Shown here: positions 53,856 through 63,328 of the stretch, piece after piece | Position numbering within the stretch: the first letter of the stretch is position 1 | How the letters are laid out: every line of letters starts with the position of its first letter | Assembly: GCA_947168665.1 (NCBI GenBank) | Contig: CAMVMX010000003.1 | Coordinates: 124,001-188,000 of the forward strand | Origin: an uncultured Bacteroidales bacterium | GTDB taxonomy: Bacteria > Bacteroidota > Bacteroidia > Bacteroidales > P3 | DNA length: 64,000 nt | Direction of reading: 5' to 3' | Made by a program: the position numbers and the translations under genes | Notes under the pieces: model-generated | Told to the model about the DNA's origin: nothing | The model's database searches: none | The model's input: the letters and a program-made list of their open reading frames with translations, nothing else

Positions 53856-55100
53856 TTAGGTAAGCAAAGCCGCAGCACGTCCCGCGGCATAGCCCGTGCT
53901 GAAAGCAATCTGCAAGTTGTAGCCACCCGTGTCAGCATCGAGGTTCAGCACCTCGCCGGCAAAGAACAGGCCGGACACGATTCGCGACTCCATAGTCTTG
54001 GGATTGATTTCGCGGGTGTCGACACCGCCCTGGGTCACAACGGCAGTATTATAGTCGCCAGTACCAACCAGCGTGAATTCGATGTCTTTGAGGAAGCGCA
54101 GCAGCCTCTTGCGCTCGGCACTGTTTATCTTGTTCAGCCTCTTGTAATACTCTATGTGTAAGCGGTCCAAAGCCAGTTGCACCAACTCGGCGGGGAGCCA
54201 GAGCCGGAGGGCATCATGAAAAACCCGCGTGCCATTGGCATCGAGGTCGGCAATCAGGCGCCGGTCAAGAGTCTCGGGAGTCAAAGCCGGCTTCAGGTCG
54301 ATATGGGCGCTGAGAGATTCGCCCCCGTTCAGCAGCCGGCTTGCCTGGCGGCTGGCAGAGAGTACAATCGGGCCGTCAATCCCCCTGTCGGTGAAAGTCA
54401 TCTCGCCGAAGCCGTCAAATATCTTCTTCCCGCCCTCGCCTGTGCGGCAGATAGTCAGACCCACATTCTTCAGCACAAAGCCCACCAACTCGGGCGGAAC
54501 AGCCTCTTGGCAAGTGAGGGACACCAGCGCCGGCACCTGTGGCACAACCGTATGGCCTGCGTCCTGAGCCAGGCGGTAGCCGATGCCCGTCGAACCCGTT
54601 GTGGGATAAGACAATCCCCCAGTGGCAACAACCACCGCATCGCCCCTGACCGTCGTGCCATCCTGCAGACGCACCCCGTGGCAATCCTCCGTAAGGCTCT
54701 TCACCGCACAATTCTTGCGGAAATGTATGTTGGGGCGGGCCTCAATGTCGCCCACGAGGGCCAAGAAAATGTCGAGCGACCTGCCGCTGCGGGGGTACAC
54801 CCGGTGTCCCCGCTCCTCAACCAGAGGCACACCCCGCTGCTCGAAAAAATCCATCAGCTGCGTGTTGAACATCTGCGAGAAACAGTTCCTCATCCACCTG
54901 CCGTCAGGGCCTATGTGGGTGATGAAATCCTTAATCTGGGCGGTGTTGGTCAGGTTGCAACGGCCCTTGCCGGTTATGCGCAGTTTGCGGCCCGCCTGGT
55001 CCATCTTCTCCAGCAGAACCACCTCCGCCCCCTGCTCCGCAGCCGCTATGGCGGCCATCATGCCCGCCGCTCCGGCCCCCACAACCACAACCCGGCTCAT
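53856..55100 (-). CDS. HI0933-family flavoprotein (BaiN/RdsA type)
   Basis: 414 aa from ATG 55100. FAD-binding GAGAAGMMAAI near the start, LEKMDQAGRKLRITGKGRCNLTN (the family hallmark GRKxxxSGxGRCNxTN region) and the C-terminal FAGEVLNLDADTGGYNLQIAFSTG block with GGYN. These identify the HI0933/YhiN class of NAD(P)/FAD-dependent proteins. Known members act in bile-acid or other ene reductions in gut bacteria, but the substrate here is unknown. The ATG overlaps the stop of the upstream universal stress gene (ATGA), so translation is coupled. Confidence 0.9.
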   Translation of the reverse strand: MSRVVVVGAGAAGMMAAIAAAEQGAEVVLLEKMDQAGRKLRITGKGRCNLTNTAQIKDFITHIGPDGRWMRNCFSQMFNTQLMDFFEQRGVPLVEERGHRVYPRSGRSLDIFLALVGDIEARPNIHFRKNCAVKSLTEDCHGVRLQDGTTVRGDAVVVATGGLSYPTTGSTGIGYRLAQDAGHTVVPQVPALVSLTCQEAVPPELVGFVLKNVGLTICRTGEGGKKIFDGFGEMTFTDRGIDGPIVLSASRQASRLLNGGESLSAHIDLKPALTPETLDRRLIADLDANGTRVFHDALRLWLPAELVQLALDRLHIEYYKRLNKINSAERKRLLRFLKDIEFTLVGTGDYNTAVVTQGGVDTREINPKTMESRIVSGLFFAGEVLNLDADTGGYNLQIAFSTGYAAGRAAALLT

Positions 55101-55933
55101 GACTTGGAAAACGTGAAAATATCGGCCGGATGGACACACAGGACCGGCAACTGCGAATTGTGTACAATCTGCTGCGCATTGGTGCCCAGGAAGAGCTGCG
55201 AAATAATGCGATCCTGCTCCGTATTGATGACCACCAAATCAGCGTTGATGCTCTCGGCATAGCCCAACACCGCGTCGCTATAATTGGAATACTTCTGCAC
55301 AGTGGCCGTGTGCGGCACCCCCTCGTGGTCCAGAAACTCCGCCGTCTGGACCATGTAAGCCCGCAGCTGCGCAGCCTCCTCGGTCGACTCCTGCAGCCCC
55401 AGCAGATGAATCTCCGAGCCAAAAAGCTTGGCCATAGTGGCTGCGGGCGGCACCTTCTGGCGCGAGTTCACATTCACGCGGATCGGGACCACAATGCGCT
55501 CCAGATTCTTGTGGAAATTGAACCCCTGGCGGATAGTCAGCACCGGGACGGGTGCCTCCTGCACAATGCGGACAGCCGTGCTCCCCATCCAATACTTCTC
55601 AAAACCCGAAGCTCCGTTCGTGCCGATAACAATCATCGGGGAATTCTCGTGGCGCGCCTCGCGGGCAATGACGGCCGCCACCCGCCCCGAACAGATGTCC
55701 CATCGGATTTTGCCTTCTTTCATTCTTGGCTGGTACTCTTCGCAGAGTTGCTTGAGTTTCTCTTCGGCCAGGAGGGTCATTACGGTTTGCTGCTCCTCGT
55801 CCATCAAGAGCTTTTCCCGTTTAGCCCAAACAATCTTGATGTCGCAATGTATCTTGTTGGCAATGTCAGTAGCCAATTCCAAGGCGATATACGAACCCTT
55901 GGAAAAATCTGTACCTACAATAATCGATCTCAT
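55097..55933 (-). CDS. Universal stress protein, tandem domain
   Basis: 278 aa with two UspA domains. The first starts RSIIVGTDFSKGSYIALELA and contains an ATP-type loop GTNGASGFEKYWMGSTAVRI. The second begins LERIVVPIRVN and lacks a clean G-rich loop, so only the first is likely to bind nucleotide. Cytoplasmic, general stress related; function not defined. It overlaps the downstream HI0933 gene by 4 bases. Confidence 0.88.
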   Translation of the reverse strand: MRSIIVGTDFSKGSYIALELATDIANKIHCDIKIVWAKREKLLMDEEQQTVMTLLAEEKLKQLCEEYQPRMKEGKIRWDICSGRVAAVIAREARHENSPMIVIGTNGASGFEKYWMGSTAVRIVQEAPVPVLTIRQGFNFHKNLERIVVPIRVNVNSRQKVPPAATMAKLFGSEIHLLGLQESTEEAAQLRAYMVQTAEFLDHEGVPHTATVQKYSNYSDAVLGYAESINADLVVINTEQDRIISQLFLGTNAQQIVHNSQLPVLCVHPADIFTFSKS

Positions 55934-56024
55934 TTTTCAGTTTTTTATATTAAGTCATTAACGGGTTTGTGGACGAATTATTATAAGTGAGGGATGAAAA
56001 AATGACTATGTGCTATTTTTTTTG

Positions 56025-56032
56025 TATTTTTG
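56025..56032 (+). promoter_or_regulatory. -7 promoter element of the ruvB operon
   Basis: TATTTTTG, 20 bases before the ruvB ATG, in the divergent gap with the stress protein gene. Confidence 0.7.
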
Positions 56033-56052
56033 CACATTCAAATTCAATGTGA

Positions 56053-57078
56053 ATGAATACGAATTTAGACCCTACCGGCCACAGCCAGACACTTCAGGAG
56101 CGTGAGGTGGAGCGAGCCTTGCGCCCAAAGGGATTCGACAGTTTTGCCGGCCAGAAGCAGGTGCTTGACAATCTCCGCATCTTTGTGGGGGCCGCCAAGC
56201 AGCGAGGTGAGCCGCTCGACCATGTCCTCTTCCACGGACCGCCGGGTTTGGGCAAGACTACCCTTTCTTATATCATTGCCAATGAGCTGGGCGTGAATAT
56301 CAAAATGACCTCGGGCCCCGTGCTTGACAAACCGGGTGATTTGGCGGGAATGCTAACGTCGTTGGATGCTAACGATGTGCTCTTTATAGATGAAATACAC
56401 CGATTGTCGCCAGTGGTGGAGGAGTATCTCTATTCTGCCATGGAGGATTATAAGATAGACATCCTGATAGAGTCTGGCCCTGCCGCACGCAGTGTGCAGC
56501 TCAATCTTAAGCCGTTCACTCTTATTGGAGCAACGACTCGCTCGGGCATGTTGACTGCTCCTCTCCGCGCAAGGTTTGGAATCAACTGCCGATTGCAATA
56601 TTATGATGCCGATACACTGGCTCATATTGTCAACCGCTCAGCGGCGCTCCTTCAGGTGAAAATCACCTCCGAGTCTGCTTTCGAAATCGCCCGTCGCAGC
56701 CGTGGCACACCCCGCATAGCCAACCTCCTGTTGCGCAGGGTGCGCGATTTTGCTCAGGTGAAGGGCGATGGAACCATCACGCTCGACATAGCCCGCTACG
56801 CGCTGCGAGCCCTGAATGTGGACAGCAATGGACTTGACGAGATGGACTTGAAGATACTCAACACCATTATTGACAAGTTCAGGGGCGGCCCCGTGGGAAT
56901 CAATAATATCGCAACTTCGGTGGGCGAGGATGCCGGTACTGTGGAGGAGGTGTACGAACCCTACCTAATACAGGAGGGCTACCTGCAGCGTACCCCCAGG
57001 GGCCGTGAGGCAACCCCCTTGGCCTATCAGCACCTTGGCAAGATGAAAACGGCTGGCAATCAGCAGGAATTATTTTGA
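56053..57078 (+). CDS. ruvB: Holliday junction helicase subunit RuvB
   Basis: 341 aa. AAA+ ATPase that drives branch migration with RuvA. N-terminal block [14 protein letters not shown], Walker [11 protein letters not shown] (61-70), Walker [19 protein letters not shown], sensor [19 protein letters not shown], and the C-terminal winged helix ending [16 protein letters not shown]. It is first in a run ruvB-hutI-ABC ATPase-rlmB. ruvA and ruvC are not here. Confidence 0.96.
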   Translation: MNTNLDPTGHSQTLQEREVERALRPKGFDSFAGQKQVLDNLRIFVGAAKQRGEPLDHVLFHGPPGLGKTTLSYIIANELGVNIKMTSGPVLDKPGDLAGMLTSLDANDVLFIDEIHRLSPVVEEYLYSAMEDYKIDILIESGPAARSVQLNLKPFTLIGATTRSGMLTAPLRARFGINCRLQYYDADTLAHIVNRSAALLQVKITSESAFEIARRSRGTPRIANLLLRRVRDFAQVKGDGTITLDIARYALRALNVDSNGLDEMDLKILNTIIDKFRGGPVGINNIATSVGEDAGTVEEVYEPYLIQEGYLQRTPRGREATPLAYQHLGKMKTAGNQQELF

Positions 57079-57108
57079 ATTATTGAAAAAAAGATACAAA
57101 TCAACACT

Positions 57109-58344
57109 ATGAAAACAATCATTTATAATATCAAATCACTTCTCCAGGTGGAGCGTACTCCAAGGGCAAAGGTCTGTGGGGCCGACATGGCTCTGCTGCC
57201 TCATATTGACAATGCCTTCCTGATAATAGAAAACGGTTTCATATCTGCCTTTGGCCCGATGTCTGAACTGGCCGAGCAGACGGCTGACATAGAGATAGAT
57301 GCCACAGGCCGCATGGTTCTGCCCTCGTTTTGCGACTCGCACACGCATCTGGTCTACGCAGGCAGCCGCGAGATAGAATACATCGATAAAATCCGTGGCC
57401 TGTCTTATGATGACATTGCCAAGCGCGGTGGCGGCATCCTCAACAGTGCCAAAAGGGTGCAGGAAGCCTCCGAGCAGCAATTGTATGACGACGCTATGGA
57501 GAGACTCGAACAGATAATCCGTTACGGTACAGGTGCTGTGGAGATAAAGTCCGGCTATGGCATGACCCCGGAGGCGGAGTTGAAGATGCTCCGGGTGATT
57601 CGTAAACTGAAAGAGAACAGCCCCCTCACCATTAAGAGCACCCTCCTCGGAGCCCATGGCATCCCGCTGGAGTATAGGGGGCGTCAGGAGAAGTTTGTTG
57701 ACCTCGTGATAGAGCGAATGATTCCGGAGGCTGCGTCTGAGGGTCTGGCGGAATATATCGATGTGTTCTGCGATGCAGGTTTCTTCACCGTTGAGGATAC
57801 CGAGCGGATGCTTGAAGCGGGTGCCCGTTATGGATTGCGCCCCAAAATCCATGCTAACGAAATGGCATGCAGCGGCGGTATACAATGTGCGGTAAAATAC
57901 AACGCCCTGTCGTGCGACCATCTGGAATATACGGGTGAGGAGGAGATTCAATGTCTCCTGAACTCGGACACGATGCCTACCGTTCTGCCAGGAGCCGCTT
58001 TTTTCCTCAACATGCAGCATGCGCCTGTGCGCCGCATGATGGAGGCAGGCCTTCCTGTGGCCATGGCTTCCGACTACAATCCCGGGTCGTCCCCTTCCGG
58101 CAATATGCAGCTTATTGTATCCTTCGCTTGTGTCAACTACCGTATGCTCCCCGAAGAGGCCATCAATGCAACCACCATTAACAGTGGCTATGCCATGGGG
58201 GTGAGCGACACTCTCGGGTCGATAGCGGTCGGCAAACGGGCCAACTTCTACATCACAACCCCGATACCCACATACGAGTATCTCCCTTACGCCTATGGCG
58301 AGAATAAGGTGGCCCGTGTGTTCCTTAACGGTAAAGAATTATGA
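57109..58344 (+). CDS. hutI: Imidazolonepropionase
   Basis: 411 aa. Amidohydrolase that opens the imidazolone ring in histidine degradation to give formiminoglutamate. Metal-binding [13 protein letters not shown] (His78 and His80), then [31 protein letters not shown], and [15 protein letters not shown] with the substrate-binding region. Other hut genes (hutH, hutU, hutG) are not in the window. It overlaps the next gene by 4 bases (ATGA), so they are translationally coupled. Confidence 0.95.
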   Translation: MKTIIYNIKSLLQVERTPRAKVCGADMALLPHIDNAFLIIENGFISAFGPMSELAEQTADIEIDATGRMVLPSFCDSHTHLVYAGSREIEYIDKIRGLSYDDIAKRGGGILNSAKRVQEASEQQLYDDAMERLEQIIRYGTGAVEIKSGYGMTPEAELKMLRVIRKLKENSPLTIKSTLLGAHGIPLEYRGRQEKFVDLVIERMIPEAASEGLAEYIDVFCDAGFFTVEDTERMLEAGARYGLRPKIHANEMACSGGIQCAVKYNALSCDHLEYTGEEEIQCLLNSDTMPTVLPGAAFFLNMQHAPVRRMMEAGLPVAMASDYNPGSSPSGNMQLIVSFACVNYRMLPEEAINATTINSGYAMGVSDTLGSIAVGKRANFYITTPIPTYEYLPYAYGENKVARVFLNGKEL

Positions 58345-59024
58345 TAAAAGTTGAGCACCTCAACAAGTCATTTGGTTCGCTGCAAGTGCTCCGCGACATA
58401 AGCCTTGAGATTGGTCAAGGCGAGGTGGTGAGTATTGTTGGTGCTTCGGGTGCGGGAAAGACCACCCTGTTGCAACTGCTCGGCACCCTCCTGAAACCCG
58501 ACAGCGGACACATATTCTATGACAATGTAGATGTGAGTGCGCTTGACGAAAAGGCTCTTTCTCGTTTCCGTAACCGTAATGTTGGCTTTGTGTTCCAGTT
58601 CCATAACCTGTTGCCCGAATTCACCGCGCTGGAGAATGTGTGCATGCCCGCTCTCATTGCCGGCCACAGCATGGAGGAGGCGACAGGCGAGGCAATGAAA
58701 CTGTTGGACTTCCTCAATGTCTCTGCCCGTGCCGGACATAAACCGGCGCAGTTGTCAGGGGGCGAGCAGCAGCGTTTTGCAGTGGCTCGAGCGTTGATCA
58801 ACCATCCGGCAGTGGTGCTGGCCGACGAGCCTTCGGGCAATCTCGACACACGCCATGCCGCCGAACTCCACGACCTGTTTTTCCAACTGCGCGACCAGTA
58901 CCGCCAGACTTTTGTCATCGTGACACACAATACCGAGCTTGCCCAAAAGTCTGACCGTCAGATTCAGCTCCGCGATGGCGCCTTGGAGTTGCCGGCCGGC
59001 TCCCCGGCAATTACTAATCCGTAA
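58341..59024 (+). CDS. LolD/FtsE-like ABC ATPase
   Basis: 227 aa. Walker [11 protein letters not shown]-loop, signature [15 protein letters not shown] and Walker [13 protein letters not shown] are intact. The [22 protein letters not shown] block is typical of LolD and MacB-type ATPases. It would pair with a permease such as LolC/E, which is not adjacent. Its ATG overlaps the hutI stop. It likely serves lipoprotein release or a macrolide-type export system; the exact role is not resolved. Confidence 0.87.
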   Translation: MIKVEHLNKSFGSLQVLRDISLEIGQGEVVSIVGASGAGKTTLLQLLGTLLKPDSGHIFYDNVDVSALDEKALSRFRNRNVGFVFQFHNLLPEFTALENVCMPALIAGHSMEEATGEAMKLLDFLNVSARAGHKPAQLSGGEQQRFAVARALINHPAVVLADEPSGNLDTRHAAELHDLFFQLRDQYRQTFVIVTHNTELAQKSDRQIQLRDGALELPAGSPAITNP

Positions 59025-59043
59025 ACACACAAACACAACCGAT

Positions 59044-59820
59044 ATGATACAGAAAAAACAGCCTCAATCATCAGCCGACAATTCTGCACAGTCACCCACT
59101 GCCATTTACGGCCTCCGTCCTATTCTTGAAGCGTTGGACAGCAGCGTCCATGTCGACCGGGTTCTTATACAAAATGGCCTTTCTGGATCCTTGGCGGGCG
59201 AACTCAAAAGCCGCCTTCGCGACAAAGGGGTTCCGTTTCAGTTTGTCCCGGTCGAGAAGCTCAACCGGCTGGCCAAAGGCAACCACCAGGGTGTAGTGGC
59301 TCTGATTTCGCCAATCGCGTTCCATCAGGCCATTACCTTGATTCCGGCATTGATGGAAAGCGGCAGTTGCCCCTTAGTTCTGATGCTCGACCACGTCACA
59401 GATGTCCGCAACTTCGGAGCCATTGTACGCACTGCCGAGTGTGCTGGTGCCAGCGCGGTAATTATTCCCGACCATGGTTCGGCACAGATTGGGAACGATG
59501 CTGTCAAAACCTCGTCAGGCGCGCTGCTGCGGATGCCCGTGTGTCGCGAAAGCAATCTCAAAACGGTTGTGAATCTTGCCCGTCAATGTGGCATGCAGGT
59601 TGTGGCAGCCACGGAGAAAGGTGCATCCGACTACCTTGAGGTAGACTTCACCCGCCCCACAATGCTTATCATGGGGGCCGAAGAGACGGGCATCAGCACC
59701 GACCTGCTCAAACTCTCTGACGTAAGGGCCAAGATCCCTATTCTGGGTCAAGTGCAGTCCCTCAACGTGTCGGTGGCGGCTGCGGTCTTCATGTATGAAG
59801 CCTTGCGGCAACGCCGTTAG
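59044..59820 (+). CDS. rlmB: 23S rRNA 2'-O-ribose methyltransferase RlmB
   Basis: 258 aa from ATG 59044. The frame opens at 58939 inside the previous gene, but the ATG is the family start. N-terminal substrate domain: AIYGLRPILEAL, then GNHQGVVALIS. C-terminal SPOUT knot with DHVTDVRNFGAIVRTAECAG, LIMGAEETGIS and SLNVSVAAAVFMYEALR. It methylates G2251 (E. coli numbering) of 23S rRNA. RlmB and TrmH share the knot, but the N-terminal domain and GNHQG favour RlmB. Confidence 0.92.
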   Translation: MIQKKQPQSSADNSAQSPTAIYGLRPILEALDSSVHVDRVLIQNGLSGSLAGELKSRLRDKGVPFQFVPVEKLNRLAKGNHQGVVALISPIAFHQAITLIPALMESGSCPLVLMLDHVTDVRNFGAIVRTAECAGASAVIIPDHGSAQIGNDAVKTSSGALLRMPVCRESNLKTVVNLARQCGMQVVAATEKGASDYLEVDFTRPTMLIMGAEETGISTDLLKLSDVRAKIPILGQVQSLNVSVAAAVFMYEALRQRR

Positions 59821-60449
59821 TCGACATTCCTACTGGTTTCAATCAACGTGGTGGCTCCCCCAATAGAGAGGTGCCACCTGTTTTGTATCTGCGTGAGTTC
59901 GGGATAACTTTGTTGATGGCTTAATCAGAAAAAGAATGGTAATCGCAATAAATCTCATGTATTTATAATTGAAAACCAAAGTAATAATAAAGTTTCGGCC
60001 TTCCGGCACCAAACCTACATCCACCACATCTTCGGCAGCCGCCCGGAGCTCTACGGCAGCCTGTTCGCCGCTGTGGGCTTCCACCGCCGCGCCGTGGCCA
60101 AGGGCAGCGGTTGCGGTGTGCCGCGCGGCCGGTATCGCGTTGGCCCTCGTTGTCCGCCGCCTGGAGGGGGCGTGACGGGCTGCTCCCAGCCGTAGGCCAG
60201 CGCGTCGGGCTTTGGGTGTGAACACAGGGTTCGCCCTAACCTCGCAGGTTCTGCATTTTTTCGATGAGTTTTGAACTCCATTTCCATCTGGGTGCATAGA
60301 CCATCTGCTTTGCATGAATCGCCCGTCGGCCGTGTGTCAAACGAATCTGCAGCCCCACGGGCCCGAAAATCCTTTTTGAACGTGTCTTTCCCTGAGCGTG
60401 GTATAATCCTGCCGCCCGTCGGGGGCGGTGCCGCACTTCGAGACCGAAT
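59821..60449. other. Intergenic region, possible integrase N-terminal remnant
   Basis: About 630 bases with no complete gene. A short hairpin (GGTGGC/GCCACC, 59850-59855 with 59873-59878) follows rlmB. A plus-strand frame from TTG 59969 starts KTKVIIKFRPSG, which recalls the N-terminus of Bacteroidota tyrosine integrases, then turns into low-complexity Ala/Ser/Arg with no integrase features. If real, it is a decayed fragment. The rest shows nothing recognised. Confidence 0.35.
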
Positions 60450-61349
60450 CTACAGTTGCCCCCGGGCCTGCATTCGCTTGCGGAAGTCGTTGGGGGTCTC
60501 GCCTATCTGTTTCTTGAAGAATTTGATAAACTGTGAGGCATCGCTAAATCGTAGTTTTTCGGCAATGCTTTCGAGCATTTCGTTGGACGATGCGAGCATT
60601 GCCTGTGCCAAAAGGGTGGTGCGCTCGTTGATCCATTCCATCGTTGTCTTGCCCGACTTCTCCTTGACAACATCTGCCAAATGGCCTTTTGTAATATTCA
60701 GTTCGTTGGCGTAGTATTCTGGTTTGCGGACGGGGAATTCCTGCACCATCAGCAGCCGTGTAAAGCCGTTCATGATCTCCAATGGGCGGTCAGGGCGTAC
60801 AGGGCCGACAGGGCGGTCAAGTTCCTGATAGAGGGTGTGTATGCCGTATAGCAATGAGATGATAAGATGGTTCACCCCCTGCTGATTGATAGACCGAGAC
60901 TGGATAATCTGCTCCATCAGTCTGAAGTAGTTTTCCACCACTCGCCGCTCACTGTCGGACAACACGATATGCCTTTCCCTGAAGTCAATCAGTCCGAGGT
61001 GTTCAATCTCGGGGATGCGGAAGGCGACACAGAAGACATTGTATTCATCCGACTGGCTTTTCTTGATCAGCACACTGTTGGCGGGGATAATAAGCAAATG
61101 CCCTTCCTTTAAGGAGTAATCGTTGTAAGACACATTGATAGTTGTCGTACCCTGACGCACAAGTATGATGCGATGCTCCAAGGTGCGGGTTGGAAGGCCT
61201 ATTCGAACCTTTTTGGCATACGGTTCAAAGTTCGTAATCAACGATATTGTGTCGCTGAAATAGTTGTCCCCGTAGCGGTCAAAAATGCGCATCTGTTCCC
61301 TGACGGAGTTGTCAATTACATGGATACTTTGGCTATCATTCTTTTGCAT
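60450..61349 (-). CDS. AraC-family transcriptional regulator
   Basis: 299 aa. N-terminal cupin-like domain (about 20-165; EHRIILVRQGTTTINV, LKEGHLLIIPANSVLI) that usually senses a small molecule. The C-terminal AraC double helix-turn-helix covers about 195-295 (YYANELNITKGHLADVVKEK and IAEKLRFSDASQFIKFFKKQ). The ligand is not predictable from this. It diverges from the T9SS cargo and SpvB-type genes, with 500 bases of shared regulatory DNA. It may regulate them, by position only. Confidence 0.9.
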   Translation of the reverse strand: MQKNDSQSIHVIDNSVREQMRIFDRYGDNYFSDTISLITNFEPYAKKVRIGLPTRTLEHRIILVRQGTTTINVSYNDYSLKEGHLLIIPANSVLIKKSQSDEYNVFCVAFRIPEIEHLGLIDFRERHIVLSDSERRVVENYFRLMEQIIQSRSINQQGVNHLIISLLYGIHTLYQELDRPVGPVRPDRPLEIMNGFTRLLMVQEFPVRKPEYYANELNITKGHLADVVKEKSGKTTMEWINERTTLLAQAMLASSNEMLESIAEKLRFSDASQFIKFFKKQIGETPNDFRKRMQARGQL

Positions 61350-61375
61350 TGTGAAATAGTTCTTTAATTAATTTG

Positions 61376-61383
61376 CAAAGATA
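61376..61383 (-). promoter_or_regulatory. -7 promoter element of the AraC regulator gene
   Basis: TATCTTTG on the minus strand, 26 bases before ATG 61349. Confidence 0.7.
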
Positions 61384-61479
61384 CGCAAAATATCCGAAAT
61401 GGAAAGATAGTCGGATATATTCCGAACAGAAAACCATTTTTCCCGAGTATTTAACCTTTCCACGTCCGCTGAATGGCAG

Positions 61480-61487
61480 TACTTTTG
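61480..61487 (+). promoter_or_regulatory. -7 promoter element of the T9SS cargo and SpvB-type genes
   Basis: TACTTTTG, followed by a leader of about 360 bases to ATG 61852. The leader contains a tandem repeat and a terminator-like hairpin. A small in-frame ATG (61577) opens a frame that continues to 61840 but looks noncoding. Confidence 0.55.
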
Positions 61488-61690
61488 CATCCGAAACGGG
61501 GATAGGGAAGCTTTCAACAAGTGGCCCAGAGATCAAGCAATTAAGGCAAAACATATCAAAAAAGAGAAGAGAAAAAATGTTTGCACGCAATTGGCACATA
61601 GACAAAAGTCGCGTCTTTCCGAGACGCACGCGCGATGTTGATTATCAGCCACTGCACTGCGCTCCCGTTAAATTCTCCGCTTCGCTGTCG

Positions 61691-61757
61691 AAAGTTTTTA
61701 ACGACTTTGTTCCCTTTGGTCACCAAAGTTTTAATGACTTTGTTCCCTTTGGTCACC
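61691..61757. repeat. Tandem repeat of 34 and 33 bases in the cargo leader
   Basis: Two adjacent copies (61691-61724 and 61725-61757) of an element reading AAAGTTTT...GACTTTG then TTCCCTTTGGTCACC, differing by a one-base length change and a T/C change. It lies in the long leader of the T9SS cargo gene. Confidence 0.85.
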
Positions 61758-61794
61758 AAGTCCACTGGACTTTCTTCACAGTGTTATTAAAATT

Positions 61795-61816
61795 AAGCCT
61801 CTCCGAGGCTTCTTTA
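61795..61816 (+). terminator. Terminator-like hairpin in the cargo leader
   Basis: Stem AAGCCTC / GAGGCTT (61795-61801 with 61805-61811) followed by CTTTAT. It lies 36 bases before ATG 61852, so it could attenuate or end an upstream short transcript. Confidence 0.5.
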
Positions 61817-61851
61817 TGGCAAATGCGGATAATCATTTAATAAATTAAGAA

Positions 61852-63297
61852 ATGACGAATATAAAGCAATTATTACTCACCGTCGGGATGTTAATTGGAT
61901 GTGGCGCAGCCATGGGGCAGAATGGAGGCGGCGCATTGCCGCTGCCGGCGTTTCACTGGCAATGTGACCCGAGCCAAGTCGGCATAGGCAGTAATGCAGC
62001 CATAAACCACAACCCTGCCCTGCACATGACAGGGGACAGCTTAGTCTTCGACAGTCTGCCCTACGCCAAAGACTATACCATGATAGTGGTGTACAGGCCT
62101 GACACCAACGAGGAAACGGCACTATGGAAGATGTCGTTTGGGGGAGGCATACCCCCAGCCCCTCTAAGGCATACCCCCGGCCCCTCTGAAGAGGGGAGGA
62201 GGGGCCTGACCACTGAGCGCATTTTGTCGGACAGCCTGTCAATCCGCTATGCGGCGGGCACTGAAGCCAGCCCTGCCATCAACACCCTGCGACAGTCGTC
62301 GCCAGACAGCACGGCACCATACGTCAGACTGACCGTTGGGGGAGGCATACCCCCGGCACCTCTATGGCATACCCCTGACCCCTCTGAAGAGGGGAGGAGG
62401 GGAGGAGGGAGGATGAAGGTGGCGGAGGTGCTGTACTACACCGAACGACTGGGCAATGCCTCGCTCCGCAAGATTCAGAGCTGCCTTGCGGTGCGCTATG
62501 GTATCACCCTCGGACCGGTAAACTATCTTGACGGCGCGGGAGGGCGAGTCTGGGACTATGCCGACAGCGGCATGTACCACCACCGCGTGACCGGTGTGGG
62601 CAACGACCCTGCCACCGGGCTGCACCAGCTGCGGAGTCGCTCAGAGATGGATGGGGCCGTGCTGACGCTACAGGCAGACAGCCTTGAAGAGGGAGCCTAT
62701 CTGATTGTGGGCGATAACGATGCGCCCTTGGCCTTTGAACAGGACGGCGATGTGGAGGTGCTTGGACGCAACTGGAAAACACAGTCTACCATGAAAGGAA
62801 GACATTCCTTTTCGCTGACGTTCGACATACGGAATATGGCGATGCCGGGCGACAGCCTTGTGCTTCTTGTGGACAACTATATCTATCTGCCAGAAAGGTT
62901 TGGAGGCGATAGCGTGGTATTTGATGATGTCGAATTTCCTACAGACAGCAGCCTGTTCACCTTGGGCCGGGGTGGCGTTTTCTGGCAGTTGGCACAGAAT
63001 AGTGGAGCAAAAGGCTCTGAGGGGCATCACACCGACAACCAGTCTGAGGGGACAAGAAGCCATTTCACCACCCGTATCTATCCCAATCCCACCAGTGGAA
63101 ACTACACGCTTGAAGTGGAGGGTGCCGAGCGGGTGCAGGTGACCATATACAATGTGCACGGCACAGTCATGGCTTCATTCCAAGGCGAAAACAGTGAACA
63201 ATACCGCTTTGAGGGAGAGCTGCCGACAGGCAGTGTCTACTATGCCACTGTCAGCACAGAGAGCGGCAGCCAGACGATAAAACTGATTGTAAAGTAA
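61852..63297 (+). CDS. T9SS type-A cargo protein with LamG-like domain and in-frame repeats
   Basis: 481 aa. Signal peptide (TNIKQLLLTVGMLIGCGAAMGQ). A LamG/concanavalin-like region follows (AKDYTMIVVYRPDTNEETALWKM through MKVAEVLYYTERLGNASLRK). A middle beta domain contains YHHRVTGVGNDPATGLHQL. The C-terminal about 80 residues (RIYPNPTSGNYTLEVEGAER, then SVYYATVSTESGSQTIKLIV) form a type-A T9SS sorting domain. Two GC-rich 65-base repeats (62140 and 62338) add in-frame stretches of about 22 residues such as GGGIPPAPLRHTPGPSEEGR within the LamG-like region. The protein is probably secreted and cell-surface attached. The next gene, SpvB-type, follows 31 bases later. Confidence 0.82.
   Translation: MTNIKQLLLTVGMLIGCGAAMGQNGGGALPLPAFHWQCDPSQVGIGSNAAINHNPALHMTGDSLVFDSLPYAKDYTMIVVYRPDTNEETALWKMSFGGGIPPAPLRHTPGPSEEGRRGLTTERILSDSLSIRYAAGTEASPAINTLRQSSPDSTAPYVRLTVGGGIPPAPLWHTPDPSEEGRRGGGRMKVAEVLYYTERLGNASLRKIQSCLAVRYGITLGPVNYLDGAGGRVWDYADSGMYHHRVTGVGNDPATGLHQLRSRSEMDGAVLTLQADSLEEGAYLIVGDNDAPLAFEQDGDVEVLGRNWKTQSTMKGRHSFSLTFDIRNMAMPGDSLVLLVDNYIYLPERFGGDSVVFDDVEFPTDSSLFTLGRGGVFWQLAQNSGAKGSEGHHTDNQSEGTRSHFTTRIYPNPTSGNYTLEVEGAERVQVTIYNVHGTVMASFQGENSEQYRFEGELPTGSVYYATVSTESGSQTIKLIVK
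62140..62204 (+). repeat. GC-rich 65-bp dispersed repeat, copy 1
   Basis: Contains GGGGGAGGCATACCCCC and CCCCTCTGAAGAGGGG, each largely self-complementary. It differs from copy 2 at five positions and preserves the reading frame of the cargo gene. Confidence 0.85.
62338..62402 (+). repeat. GC-rich 65-bp dispersed repeat, copy 2
   Basis: Second copy in the same gene, same orientation and frame, 198 bases after copy 1. It is followed by extra GGAGGAGGGAGGA. Confidence 0.85.
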
Positions 63298-63328
63298 ATA
63301 GATAAAGCACAGAGATTAAACAAAAGCA

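Noticed and set aside
61691..61757. CRISPR-like repeat
   Set aside because: Only two adjacent copies with no spacer between them, so it is a tandem duplication and not a CRISPR array.
61373..61840. 155-codon plus-strand frame in the cargo leader
   Set aside because: It spans the promoter at 61480 and a tandem repeat, has no family features and lacks a start after the promoter that gives a convincing protein.
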